This document shows positions 48,266 through 57,514 of a DNA stretch of 64,000 nt, piece after piece (positions within the stretch are counted from its first letter, which is position 1; every line of letters starts with the position of its first letter). A program made the translations under genes and the position numbers. The notes beneath the pieces were generated by a model. The model had not been told where the DNA came from and did not search any database. It saw only the letters and a list, made by a program, of their open reading frames with translations. This DNA comes from Mytilus galloprovincialis (Eukaryota > Mollusca > Bivalvia > Mytilida > Mytilidae): assembly GCF_965363235.1 (NCBI RefSeq), contig NC_134851.1, positions 58,275,522-58,339,521 on the forward strand. The letters run 5' to 3'.

Positions 48266-48539
48266 TCATATTAAAATATTTATAAAGTCAAACAAGTACA
48301 AAGTTGCAATTGATGAATATTTTCAAACAACCGATATCATTATATATCTAATAAACATAACAAAGCTTTTCCTCCGATGCTATTTCACTTTTCATGAACA
48401 CCGCCTCTGTTCATTTGTCCATAACAACTAGATTTTGACAAAACTTTTCAAAAAGGAATGCTTTAAGGGTCTTTGAATTTTGTCGAATGTTAAGAAATAG
48501 TATTTTTGTTCTTACAACCCAATTTAAGTCTTACAAATA

Positions 48540-48670
48540 AACTCGTCATAGATACCAGGATTGAAATTTTGTAATTGTGCTAGACGCGAGTTTTGTCTAC
48601 AAAAGACTCGGTAGTGACGCTCGAAACAAAAAGTTAAAAGGGTAAAAAAATGAAGAGCAATGAGGACCAA
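48540..48670 (-). repeat. Family C repeat with a decayed hammerhead
   Basis: Hammerhead remnant at 48577-48620 (minus): stem I GCGTCA is kept, CTGATGA reads CTACCGA and GAAA reads AAAA. The upstream family C body (minus sense GGTCCTCATTGCTCTTCATT) is present. Confidence 0.65.
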
Positions 48671-48889
48671 AAATTCTTAAAGGTTTTGCTAAATACAGCT
48701 AAAGTAATCTATGCATGTGATAGAAAAGCCTTAGTAATTTATTATTTCAAAGTTTTGAAAACAGTTAGTTTATAATTATGACCATGTCAATGATAAGGCA
48801 TGTCAATACAGAAGTGCTGACTACTGGACTGTTTATACGTGTACCTTTGGGGAAAAAAACTCCACCAGCAGTTGCATCGATCAAGTAGT

Positions 48890-48960
48890 TATTAAAACTT
48901 AACATAAATACCAGGATATAAGTTTGTAATTGTTTCAGACGCGCGTTTCATCTTAAAAAA
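48890..48960 (-). repeat. Family C fragment, 3' half of a hammerhead
   Basis: Minus-sense GATGAAACGCGCGTCTGAAA is followed by the usual AT-rich tail. The upstream core is missing. Confidence 0.5.
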
Positions 48961-49404
48961 ACGCAAAACATTGTTTTAACTTATAAACAACATATTTAAA
49001 CATGTTTTAGTTATAAATATTTTGATAACCATAGGCTCACTGCCAATACATATATTCTTCATCTTACTGATGACAAATTCCTATAAAAACTGAGTCTTGA
49101 AGTTCATTTGAATTGATATTGATCCGTCGATGGAAATAAGTATAAACCTTGAAACAAGACAAACACAGAAACATAATTTATGTATCAAAATCGCATCAAT
49201 ATTGTTGTCTGTCCTTTTTAAACTATTATTTAAACTGTGGTTGTTAATACACACGTTTATTATTGTTTTCTTTTGTGCTATAAATTTTTGGTTTACTTTT
49301 GCATAACACAATCTTCATTTCACTTTGCCGTCAATGAAAACCTCATGCTGTTGCTGTCTCGAAATAAAAAGTAATATAATTTTTAAAATCACCTTTGCAT
49401 CTTT

Positions 49405-49582
49405 AATGAATTAAGGAATGTATCTCCCTCATACAAAGCTCTGATTCCTTTCTCGGATTTGGCTATACTTTTTGGAACTTTTGGATTATAGCTACTACAT
49501 ATTTGAGCCACGAGTATCACTGAAGAGACATGTATTGTCGAAATGCGCATCTGGTGCAGAAAAATTGGTACTGTTAATGTTT
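49405..49582 (+). repeat. Family C variant immediately 3' of the cGLR gene
   Basis: GAATTAAGGAATGTATCTCC and ACTTTTTGGAACTTTTGGAT match the body seen at 43920-44010, then a variant hammerhead (49514-49557). It ends about 8-30 nt from the cGLR stop codon, antisense to that gene. Confidence 0.7.
49514..49557 (+). ncRNA. Hammerhead ribozyme, variant with covarying stems
   Basis: Stem I is GTATCA (49514-49519) with TGGTGC (49552-49557). The core is CTGAAGA (49520-49526; it fits CUGANGA). Stem II is GAC..GTC (49527-49539). GAAA is at 49540-49543. Stem III is AT-GCGC-AT, with cleavage after ATC at 49551, a permitted NUH triplet. Compared with the 33781 copy, the paired bases of stems I, II and III have changed but still pair, which is good evidence for the fold. 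Confidence 0.8.
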
Positions 49583-49589
49583 TTACTAT

Positions 49590-51674
49590 TTATCCATTCA
49601 AATAACGCTTACATTCTACTTCAAATTCTGCCTTTATAACTGAAAATATATCGAAAGAATCAAGATGTTTTGCAGCGGAAAACATTCTTCTACATGTATC
49701 GATATACTCCATTTCATAACCACCAATTAATAACAGTGCACGTGACAAAAAAGAAAAATCTGCGGTCTTGGAACAACTATCAAACTGCGGGGATTCTTCT
49801 ACAGCTTCCTGTAAAAGCAGCAAAGCACGGTTTATTTCTTCTGTATTCTTATGTTTGTGAAAATATAGAAATGTAAGATAGCGTATAAATACTTTTGGTG
49901 ATCCTATAAAAAAATGTATTCCGGAAATGCACAGGTCTTCGTGAAATATAAAACTGTCGTCATTTTGTTCATTCTTTTCAATAAAAAAAGATCTGATCAA
50001 CGAATGTCTTAGCCTTTTAAGGAATTGTCTACTTGAAACTAAACTGTTTTCAGAAAGAGTTCCTTTGACTGCAGATATATCCACCCAGAGAGACACCGTA
50101 TATAAATCACGAGATAAAATCTCTTCCGAAAGTTGAAGTATAACATTCATTTTACGATATTCCTGACAAGTGTAGTAAAATGATGCAACCAGTAACCAAC
50201 CTAATACAACATCGCCGTTTACATTTAAGAGGAGATTGAAGAGACATTGTTTATATTGAGAGTAATAATGCTTATTACTGTTGTGCTGTGAATTTACTGC
50301 ACGAATTTTAATTAAAGTTGCATTACGTTTACAGAAGTCTAGTAACGCAATTGCATAGATGTTTTTGACAAAAGTGGGACAATACTCATTTTGAATCCTG
50401 TAAGCAAAGAAACTCATTGATCTGGATAGCAGATCTTCAAAGATTTGTATAAAGTCAGGGATTTTCAGAGCGATCATGGTTTTATCGAATTCTGAAATAG
50501 CATGTTCTGTCTTCGATATACTAGTATAGCAATTTCTACGTCGTAAATCAGAAAGTAAATCCAACGACAACAGTATGTTCCATATATTTCCTATCAAACA
50601 TTTTCCTATAAAAATTTCAAGCTGTTCTCTTACTTTTTCTGAAAATCTTCCTTCAATCATGTTATGTTGAGGAATGAAATAATTTGGAATATAGTTACAT
50701 AAAATGAAATAATACAGTCGCTGTAAGCATAAAGAAAAGCAATGCATCAAGTTTTCTGGTACCCAATATGACTGATCGACTTCTTCTAAGACCCAAAAAA
50801 GAACCGTTTTCATGTAATATGAACATAACAGTTTGTTAAAAATATTTACTTTGTCAATGATCTCTTTAAGAAAAATCTTCAGCAAGGCATAACACAACAG
50901 CTGACTGTGGTTGAATGAGTGAACTAACAGTTTTTCAGTTAGAGAAAATGAAAATCTCCATTCAGTGTTGTTTTCTTCAGAAGAAGGAGACTTACTTCCT
51001 ACTGGTACTAATAACACACCTTCATGTATTGCCTCTGTTATCAAATCTGATGAAATCCATCTGCCGCATCTATTTCTGAGTAACCAACGTTTTGCAATTG
51101 AAGGCCATTCACGACAGGGAAGGCAATTGACGAAATCAATGTCCATAGTTCCTTTGAGTGCAGTAGACATTGCTGGACCCTGTATCTTAAACAAAGTTTT
51201 AAAATCCATATTCAGTATTTGAGTAGTGACACAACATTCATAATATGCATTCATATCTTCCAAAATCGTCTGTTTTAGATAGTTGTTGTTTAAGAGTAGT
51301 CCATCAACTGTCTGTGTGACATTATTAATATTGCCTACAGGAACACTATCATCAGTAATTCTTATTAAGGCAAAACCTGGCAGAGCATTATCCGTGTCTA
51401 GAATCAGGCGTTTATCCTGTGTATTCCCTTGCTTTTCATTAACCACGTAGGTACCAATCAGACACATCAAATCTAGGTCACTACCTGAAAAATCAAGACC
51501 CTCTGCTCTACTACCGCTACTGATTATTCTGTAGTCTTCTAAATTCCAGATGTCGTCATAGCATTTATAAAAGTATCTTCTATATTTGACCACTTTTTCA
51601 GATCCAACAACAACATCAGAAAGGTAGTGATATAGCTTGATAGATAAAAATCGTAGGTCATTGTGATTATCCAT
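49590..51674 (-). CDS. cGAS-like receptor (Mab-21 domain nucleotidyltransferase), intact
   Basis: Single-exon 694-residue protein of the cGLR/Mab-21 family, whose active members sense nucleic acids or other ligands and make cyclic dinucleotides. The nucleotidyltransferase signature is complete: GS motif at Gly54-Ser55 (ISSGSRAEGL), catalytic D66-x-D68 (GSDLDLM), and a third acidic site in the strand MDIDFVNCLPC (Asp178/Asp180). The conserved GPA (residues ~166-168) and the Mab-21 C-terminal helix block WRFSFSLTEKLLVHSFNHSQ then LLCYALLKIFL follow. Residues ~360-694 form a helical C-terminal region shared with the truncated copy at 62004-63050 (NMIEGRF, NKHYYSQYKQC, GWLLVASFYYTCQEYRKM). The ATG at 51674 is the first in frame. 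No frame damage. The ligand and product cannot be told from sequence. Residues for zinc coordination as in vertebrate cGAS are not evident. Confidence 0.88.
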   Translation of the reverse strand: MDNHNDLRFLSIKLYHYLSDVVVGSEKVVKYRRYFYKCYDDIWNLEDYRIISSGSRAEGLDFSGSDLDLMCLIGTYVVNEKQGNTQDKRLILDTDNALPGFALIRITDDSVPVGNINNVTQTVDGLLLNNNYLKQTILEDMNAYYECCVTTQILNMDFKTLFKIQGPAMSTALKGTMDIDFVNCLPCREWPSIAKRWLLRNRCGRWISSDLITEAIHEGVLLVPVGSKSPSSEENNTEWRFSFSLTEKLLVHSFNHSQLLCYALLKIFLKEIIDKVNIFNKLLCSYYMKTVLFWVLEEVDQSYWVPENLMHCFSLCLQRLYYFILCNYIPNYFIPQHNMIEGRFSEKVREQLEIFIGKCLIGNIWNILLSLDLLSDLRRRNCYTSISKTEHAISEFDKTMIALKIPDFIQIFEDLLSRSMSFFAYRIQNEYCPTFVKNIYAIALLDFCKRNATLIKIRAVNSQHNSNKHYYSQYKQCLFNLLLNVNGDVVLGWLLVASFYYTCQEYRKMNVILQLSEEILSRDLYTVSLWVDISAVKGTLSENSLVSSRQFLKRLRHSLIRSFFIEKNEQNDDSFIFHEDLCISGIHFFIGSPKVFIRYLTFLYFHKHKNTEEINRALLLLQEAVEESPQFDSCSKTADFSFLSRALLLIGGYEMEYIDTCRRMFSAAKHLDSFDIFSVIKAEFEVECKRYLNG

Positions 51675-52000
51675 TTCTAAGTAAAAGCTTTAATCTTCAA
51701 GCTAAAAAAAGGAAACATACAGTATGACATTAAGAAAATTAAACAAACGGAAAAGATAAGAAAAAGCAAGTTCGAATGCAATTATTGATCACCACTAAAG
51801 AAATCGTACTGTAACGCAAGAGCCAATTGAAATTATACGGAAAAATCGTAGATGTTCAACGTGTAATATCGTATCTAAGATGAATTTCAATTTAGGAACA
51901 TTTTAAATTTAATCTCATTGAGCTGTGTATATACATGATTGAAAATAAAAATAAAAACGATATAAAATCATCTGAAAGTACTTTCACTTTCTAACATTAA
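51675..52000. other. Upstream flank of the cGLR gene
   Basis: AT-rich. A possible 5' untranslated exon border (minus) is the pyrimidine-rich stretch before GCTTGAAG near 51690. No promoter motif is assigned. Confidence 0.35.
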
Positions 52001-52272
52001 ATACGAGGGCTATCTCTGAATATATTTAAAATTGAGAATGGAAATGGGGAATGTGTCAAAGAGACAACTATTAAACTACTCAATTTGATATCATCTTTTG
52101 CATTTATCATAATGCAAAAGAAAATGTTAAATGAAGGATAGCATTTTGCAAAGCGATCCATAATACACCAAATGAGTTGGAAAAGGTATATTCCATATGC
52201 AGGTGTAGTTGGCATATTGCTACTAAGATTGGGGGAATTGACAAATTTAAATAAAAATCGCTTGTTTGTCAT
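52000..52272 (-). pseudogene. Family A RT fragment
   Basis: The minus strand encodes FKFVNSPNLSSNMPTTPAYG then IYLFQLIW, matching the segment between motif C and the C-terminal block of family A RT. Frame and sequence then diverge. The adjacent TTGAGAATGGAAATGGGGAA is another dispersed phrase. Confidence 0.6.
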
Positions 52273-52679
52273 AGATTCTGGAATTGAGACAATCGCTTGT
52301 GTAGAATTTGAGGTATAAGTCTAGACATGAGACTGTCTGTTTATTGAAATTCTAGTTCTAGAGAATGTATCATAAGAACTCAGTCGGAAAATGTTAGATT
52401 GAGAATGGATAGAACAACATCGGTATATCTGAATGTGAAATTAATTGAACTGTGGATACCATTAGATATACAACAGCGGAATATACAACTGTAGAGGTAT
52501 GTCTTTTTTTTTTCTAAACAATGCCCAAGTTGAACGGTAAAAAGTGTAAATATTACCAGTCATCCATACAGAAAATCCATTATTCCAAGGTAACACATAA
52601 TGACTGAAGCCAAATACATCCCTCTTATTTCTTTCACATCTCTATAACAATTGTATTATGATGATTGATCTTGCAGAAC

Positions 52680-52980
52680 CCACCTGTAATACAAATGTAT
52701 CTTCTGTTATTTAATGCTGGTCCAGAATTTGTAGATTATACATCTGCGCAAATACAAAATTGGAATCCTTGTATCTATGATAAGTTTATTTAACATCACT
52801 ATGCAATGGTAATAAAATTGTCTTGGATTTCCCCTGTGGTACATGTTTCACAAGCCCCGCAGTCAGCACTTTTGATTGACATTAAATATCATTGATATGG
52901 TCCTCACTGCTCTTCATTTTCGTTTTTTAATTGACCTTTTTACCTCTTTTTATTTGTTCGGTACTGTTGGATCCCAAGGT
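52680..52980 (+). repeat. Decayed family C relative
   Basis: TTGTATCTATGATAAGTTTA resembles the post-cleavage tail at 11085-11110. CACAAGCCCCGCAGTCAGCA and CCTCACTGCTCTTCATTTTC resemble the body of family C. No hammerhead core remains. Confidence 0.45.
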
Positions 52981-52984
52981 GAAA

Positions 52985-53735
52985 ATTTAGATATAAGCAT
53001 CTTTCAGGATGACGAAAGCAAAACATTTTGAAATTATTACGTGCAGCGTTCATTCTTATTATCAAGACGTTTTAATCTTGAATACATAACATGCAACTAT
53101 AAGCGAACGACTATCAAACTTGGATGCATGTAAAAAAAAAAAAAAGAGACATAATACAAAAGAAAAAAAATTAACCTATTGGCAATCTTATTAAACTAAC
53201 TCTAAAATTATAAAATGGCTTGAGTCAACAAAATTTGTGAATGAATTTGAAGAAAACAACCATAGGTCTGCAACGAAAACCAAACTCTCAAAACAGTTTA
53301 CACATTAGTATATATGGCATAATACAACATGTACAAACACAGACGAAGTCTCAGGTATAGGTAGGGTAGATGAGTATGTGTCGAATTGGAACTTGTTGTT
53401 ATGTGATAAAACATTTATTACATTTTAGCTGAATGTTAGTATTACAACCTTTAAATGGGAAAGTATTACTCTGGTATCTTTCACCTTCTCTTATATTGCC
53501 GTGCTAAGCATACAACAAACTTATATTTAACTTCTAACATGGCCATCCGAAATATAGTTATTGAAATAAGTAATCTATATATGTAAATTTAATTAGTTTA
53601 TACATGTAATAATTTAAAATCGACTTCAAATGTCTGATGATGATTTAAAAATTCATCACAAAACTGGTAGCATTACCAATTTAATGCCTTTCAGAAAATG
53701 CAAATAAAAAATGAGTTAATCCTTTTTCAACTGAT
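52985..53735. other. no gene seen
   Basis: AT-rich with a poly-A run near 53130. No credible frame. Confidence 0.4.
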
Positions 53736-53739
53736 CCTT

Positions 53740-54360
53740 ATAGTTTGTTCTTATGTTTTACTGGTACACCACTGTCCAATGTTAGAGAAAGGGTTAGGTT
53801 CCGGCTAACATGTTTTACCCCGCCACATTCTGTATGGTAGTGCCAGTCCCAAGTCGGGAGCCTGTAACTCAGTCTTTTGTTGACGTGTTTCATGTTTGTT
53901 TTTCGTTGAATTTTTGTTCATAAATTAGTCCGTTAATTTTCTCGTTTGAATTGTTTTACATCTGTCATTTCGGGTCATTTTATAGCTGACACTGCGGTAT
54001 GGAATTTGCTCATTGTTGAAGGCCGTACAATCTCTTGTGAACAGTTGCCTCATTGGTAATAATACCACCTCTTCTTTTTATATAAAAGAGGGGCGAAAGT
54101 TAAAAGAAGAACAGTCAAACTCATAAATATAAAAAACCTGACAACGCCATGGCTAACCACGAAAAACAGACAAATAACAGTAAACAGAAATAACATAGAA
54201 AACTGAAGACTGAGCAATACGAACCCCATAAAAAATGGAGGTGATCACAGGCGTTCAGGAAGGGGAAACATATTTCGCTTCACATGTGAAACCCATTGTG
54301 TTGATCATGTAATTACAACCCCGTTAGATAGTCTAATTCGGTAGATTACATGAAAAGGGA
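53740..54360. repeat. Family B 3' end (plus) joined tail-to-tail with a family A 3' end (minus)
   Basis: 53740-54075 is a family B 3' end (GGGAGCCTGTAACTCAG, ending AATAATACCACCTCTTCTTT). From about 54085 to 54360 a family A 3' end reads on the minus strand (CGAACCCCATAAAAAATGG on plus). The two 3' ends face each other within about 15 bp. Confidence 0.7.
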
Positions 54361-54364
54361 TATA

Positions 54365-55146
54365 CATATAAGATAGTATGTCCTAGATGTATGCATACTT
54401 TAATAACGTATACAAAACTAACTTACCTGGTGTTATTGCTAGTATTTCTAATTTGTCCGTATGTTTATGGTTAATTGTAGTAATAACCATTGTTTTCTTA
54501 ACTGATGTATAAAATTTGAAACTCTAACAACACTATCTTAACGTTAAACGTTGATTTACTGTGTCGAACCTGAGATTTACTGCTCTGTTTTATACTCTGA
54601 AATTATTGTATATCACTTGTAACATGCCAGTTCTTTTATGTTATTTTCAATAATACATCCTATAAAAAAAATCGAATTCTCGCCATCACTCAACAAATAT
54701 TACTTGTACTTTATACAATGTGGGGTGAAAAATTGACTACTGAATCCATATCCACGTCATATGTTATTTGCATATTTTCCACTACATGGAAAACAAAAGA
54801 TTGAAATTGTATATCTATACATATGATTAAATTATTTTAATTTCTTTTTGGTATAGAACAATGTCATTTTCTCCGTGTCAAAACACTTCATGAATTCTTT
54901 AGAATTCCCGACATCTAATACATTTAACTATATGAACGGTAATATTGAAAATGTATTTAAATCTCTATTAAGTGTTATTCATTTAGTTAATACATTAAGA
55001 TGAAAATCAACAAAGAAGAAAAAAAAAATCATATATCTGAACGTATCAGTATTGAAGAATCCTTGAGATTAACGATGTTTTGCATAATAAACATATACAA
55101 TGTTATTAAACGTGTTACATGTACGTTCCGGATTTTATAATTACAG
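54365..55146. other. no gene seen
   Basis: AT-rich. If the exons at 55147 and 55543 are real, this is upstream intron or flank on the plus strand. Confidence 0.35.
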
Positions 55147-55243
55147 CCTTATTGATAGAGGTAGTTTTTTATGGGTTCAACAACACGTTAAAAACAGGGA
55201 AACCCTAAGGTTAGTTTTTGTTGCTGCCTCGACATTTCCACAG
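55147..55243 (+). CDS. Candidate internal exon of an unrecognised gene
   Basis: Flanked by a good acceptor (GATTTTATAATTACAG) and donor (CAG|GTAATT). Encodes 32 residues, LIDRGSFLWVQQHVKNRETL and RLVFVAASTFPQ, with a phase-2 start and phase-0 end. The composition is protein-like (charged and hydrophobic alternation) and unlike the AT-rich noise around it. I do not recognise the family. It does not join directly in phase to the exon at 55543. Confidence 0.35.
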
Positions 55244-55542
55244 GTAATTACCATACATCATTATAGAACAAATTGCAAAAGATAAACAGAACATTTAGGA
55301 TAATCAAATACTTTTAACTTGCAATTCTCGGTTATCCCGTTTAAATGGTTTATTAAATAGTTAGTTACCTTTACCTTTGTTGTTGGTGGGAACCTGCATT
55401 TTCCCCGTGCATTTGCACACGCTTATTTTAAGATTTAAAAAAAAAATGTTTGTCATATGAAAAGTTTATTAAGCAGCGATGTTCCACAATGATTGACTAA
55501 AATATAATGTTCTTGCATTTATATTGTTTTGTGTGATTTCAG

Positions 55543-55699
55543 AAAAAATAACATTGACGTTTTACAGAATTTTTCCATTATCTTCTCTTATTATCAATAT
55601 AAAGGGAATGCACTTTTGCTTAGTGATACAAAGCATAATAAAATTAGTAATGATTTATTATGTGTTTTGCTTGCCAAGTATGATATTACCAAACATAAG
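55543..55699 (+). CDS. Second candidate internal exon of an unrecognised gene
   Basis: Lies after GTGTGATTTCAG and ends AAG|GTATAT. Encodes 52 residues including NNIDVLQNFSIIFSYYQYKG and NALLLSDTKHNKISNDLLCV, then LLAKYDITKHK. It starts needing one base to complete a codon and ends in phase 0. Because the exon at 55147 ends in phase 0, a missing exon between them, or an independent origin, must be assumed. Function unknown. Confidence 0.35.
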
Positions 55700-56300
55700 G
55701 TATATATATGTAAGGTATTCTACCGTTTGATATATTAAGCATTTAAGAAGTTTGCCAATGCCGCAGTCGCGGCCACCGCCACTAGATCACTATTACAAAG
55801 TCGACAAAAACTTGAAAATGTTAAGCGTTTTCTTTACAATGTCTTTTAATTTTGCAGAGGTAGTATTACATAGTTTCTATACACATTTTTCTAAGTTTAT
55901 GTACCAGTTTTAGTTATGTATGAATTTATTTCTCTCTATAGTCTTTAATGTTTTGAATTTTCCTCGCAGTTCAGTATCTTTTGGGATTTTACTTTTTTAT
56001 ACCATATTTTAAGAACATAATATTGTGACACAAGAACACTGTCATTTTACCAATATTGACGTAGTAACGTAGACACCTTATAGTCTATTGTACCTTTTAA
56101 AGTTAAAGTCTATTGATTGACTTTGCGTGTTAATTTCAACATGGCGTTTGTTTATACTAATGTCCTCAAACACAAAGCATAGATTTCTTTGATTTTTTCT
56201 GCAAAACACATTTTTTCACAAAACATAGAATTTGAATACTTTTATTTTGTTTTCGCTTCAGTGTTAGTTATTTGTGCTTTTTGTGTGTTTTGTTCTTACA
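55700..56300. other. no gene seen; short dispersed repeat near 55953-56000
   Basis: AT-rich. 55953-56000 (GTTCAGTATCTTTTGGGATT then TTACTTTTTT) is a diverged copy of the terminal repeat at 13642-13711 and 61933-62002. Confidence 0.45.
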
Positions 56301-56311
56301 CATTTTCATCG

Positions 56312-57055
56312 ATCACTGTTATGTAGACTTGTATCTTCACGTCAGTCTTCGTTCTCGGACATAATCACTGTTATGTAGACTTGTATCTTCACGTCAGTTT
56401 TCGTTCTCGGACATAATCACTGTAATTGTGGAGTTGATCCAGTTTAGTTCTGTTTGTTTTGTGTGCTTTCCTAGGTTGTTTTACGTGTTCGTTTATATTC
56501 TTTTGTTGCATGTCTAAATGTTATATATTGTATTGTTTATTTGTGTATTTCTCTGTCCTTTATATTCTTATATTTATGTGTGCGTTATTCCTGTGATGTT
56601 ATGTTGTCACTTTAGTATTATATTTAACATGTTTAACATTGCCATAAAAACTCGAGGTTTGGTTAGACACAAAATAGATTCAACCTACCTTAAAATATCC
56701 TGTACCAAGTTAGGAAAATGATAGTTGCTATCTTTTAGTTCGTTTCCGTGTGTGTTGCATTGTCGTTTGTGTTTTGTTGTACTTCAGTGTTTCGTTGTTT
56801 TTCTCTTGTGGTAGATGTGTTTCCCTAGGTTTAAGTTTGTAAACCGGATTTATTCTCTCTCAATCGAATTATAATTTTCGAACAGCGGTATACTACTGTT
56901 GCCTTTTTATGTAGACTTTTATCTTCAAGTCGGTTTTCGTTCTCGAACATAATCACCGATATGTAGAATTTTATTTTCACGTCAGTTTTTTATCTCGAAC
57001 ATTATCACGCTTCTTCATGTGAGTTCTCGTTCTCAAACATTATCACTGTTCACAT
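56312..57055 (+). repeat. 52-bp direct duplication and diverged relatives
   Basis: Two nearly identical 52-bp units (ATCACTGTTATGTAGACTTG, CACGTCAG, CGTTCTCGGACATA) at 56312-56415, then a third start. Diverged units recur at 56912-57050 (CGTTCTCGAACATAATCAC). The stretch between is a dispersed repeat-like sequence ending GAACAGCGGTATACTACTGT, also seen near 42250. Confidence 0.75.
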
Positions 57056-57488
57056 TCTTAACCTTGTTATTGTTGTTCCTCCGCGGGTATGTTAAGGCAA
57101 TATTTTCAGGTGGAAGCAACTCTTGGTGTTCTCATGAATATTCATCATCAATGGCGCGTATTACATTTTCGGCGTCTCGGTTGTCGATGGTCTAAATTTT
57201 CAATTGCTCCTTTTCTATGTCCCTACTTTTTACAATTTCTATATAATATGATGTATTTCGATATACACTTTCATTTATTAAGAAGAAATAGTAATAGTTT
57301 TGTTGCACTAGCTTTTGATTACTAGAAAATATTTTCAGTCAATCGGGAAATGTAGGCGGGGCTTATTTTCCTTATTTGGAAAACTGATTCGTTTTGAAGC
57401 TTGACAATTAATTGAAGCACCTGCTGTCGGCCGATCATTTAGCTGAGACTTGGTAGGCCGTTTACGAAGGAAAAGCGGAATTTAGGCC

Positions 57489-57511
57489 ATGTGGCTGTTA
57501 TTGCTAATATG
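57489..57511 (+). other. Possible first coding exon (start plus donor)
   Basis: ATGTGGCTGTTATTGCTAAT runs into AT|GTAAGTAT, a near-consensus donor. It would encode MWLLLLI, the start of a signal peptide. Upstream 57350-57480 is less AT-rich than its surroundings. No downstream exon was found, so this is only a candidate. Confidence 0.2.
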
Positions 57512-57514
57512 TAA

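Noticed and set aside
50965-51222. Plus-strand open frame within the cGLR
   Set aside because: Antisense shadow of the intact minus-strand gene.
57089-57325. 78-codon plus-strand ORF
   Set aside because: Sits in a repeat-like block with duplicated 52-bp units; no domain or splice context.
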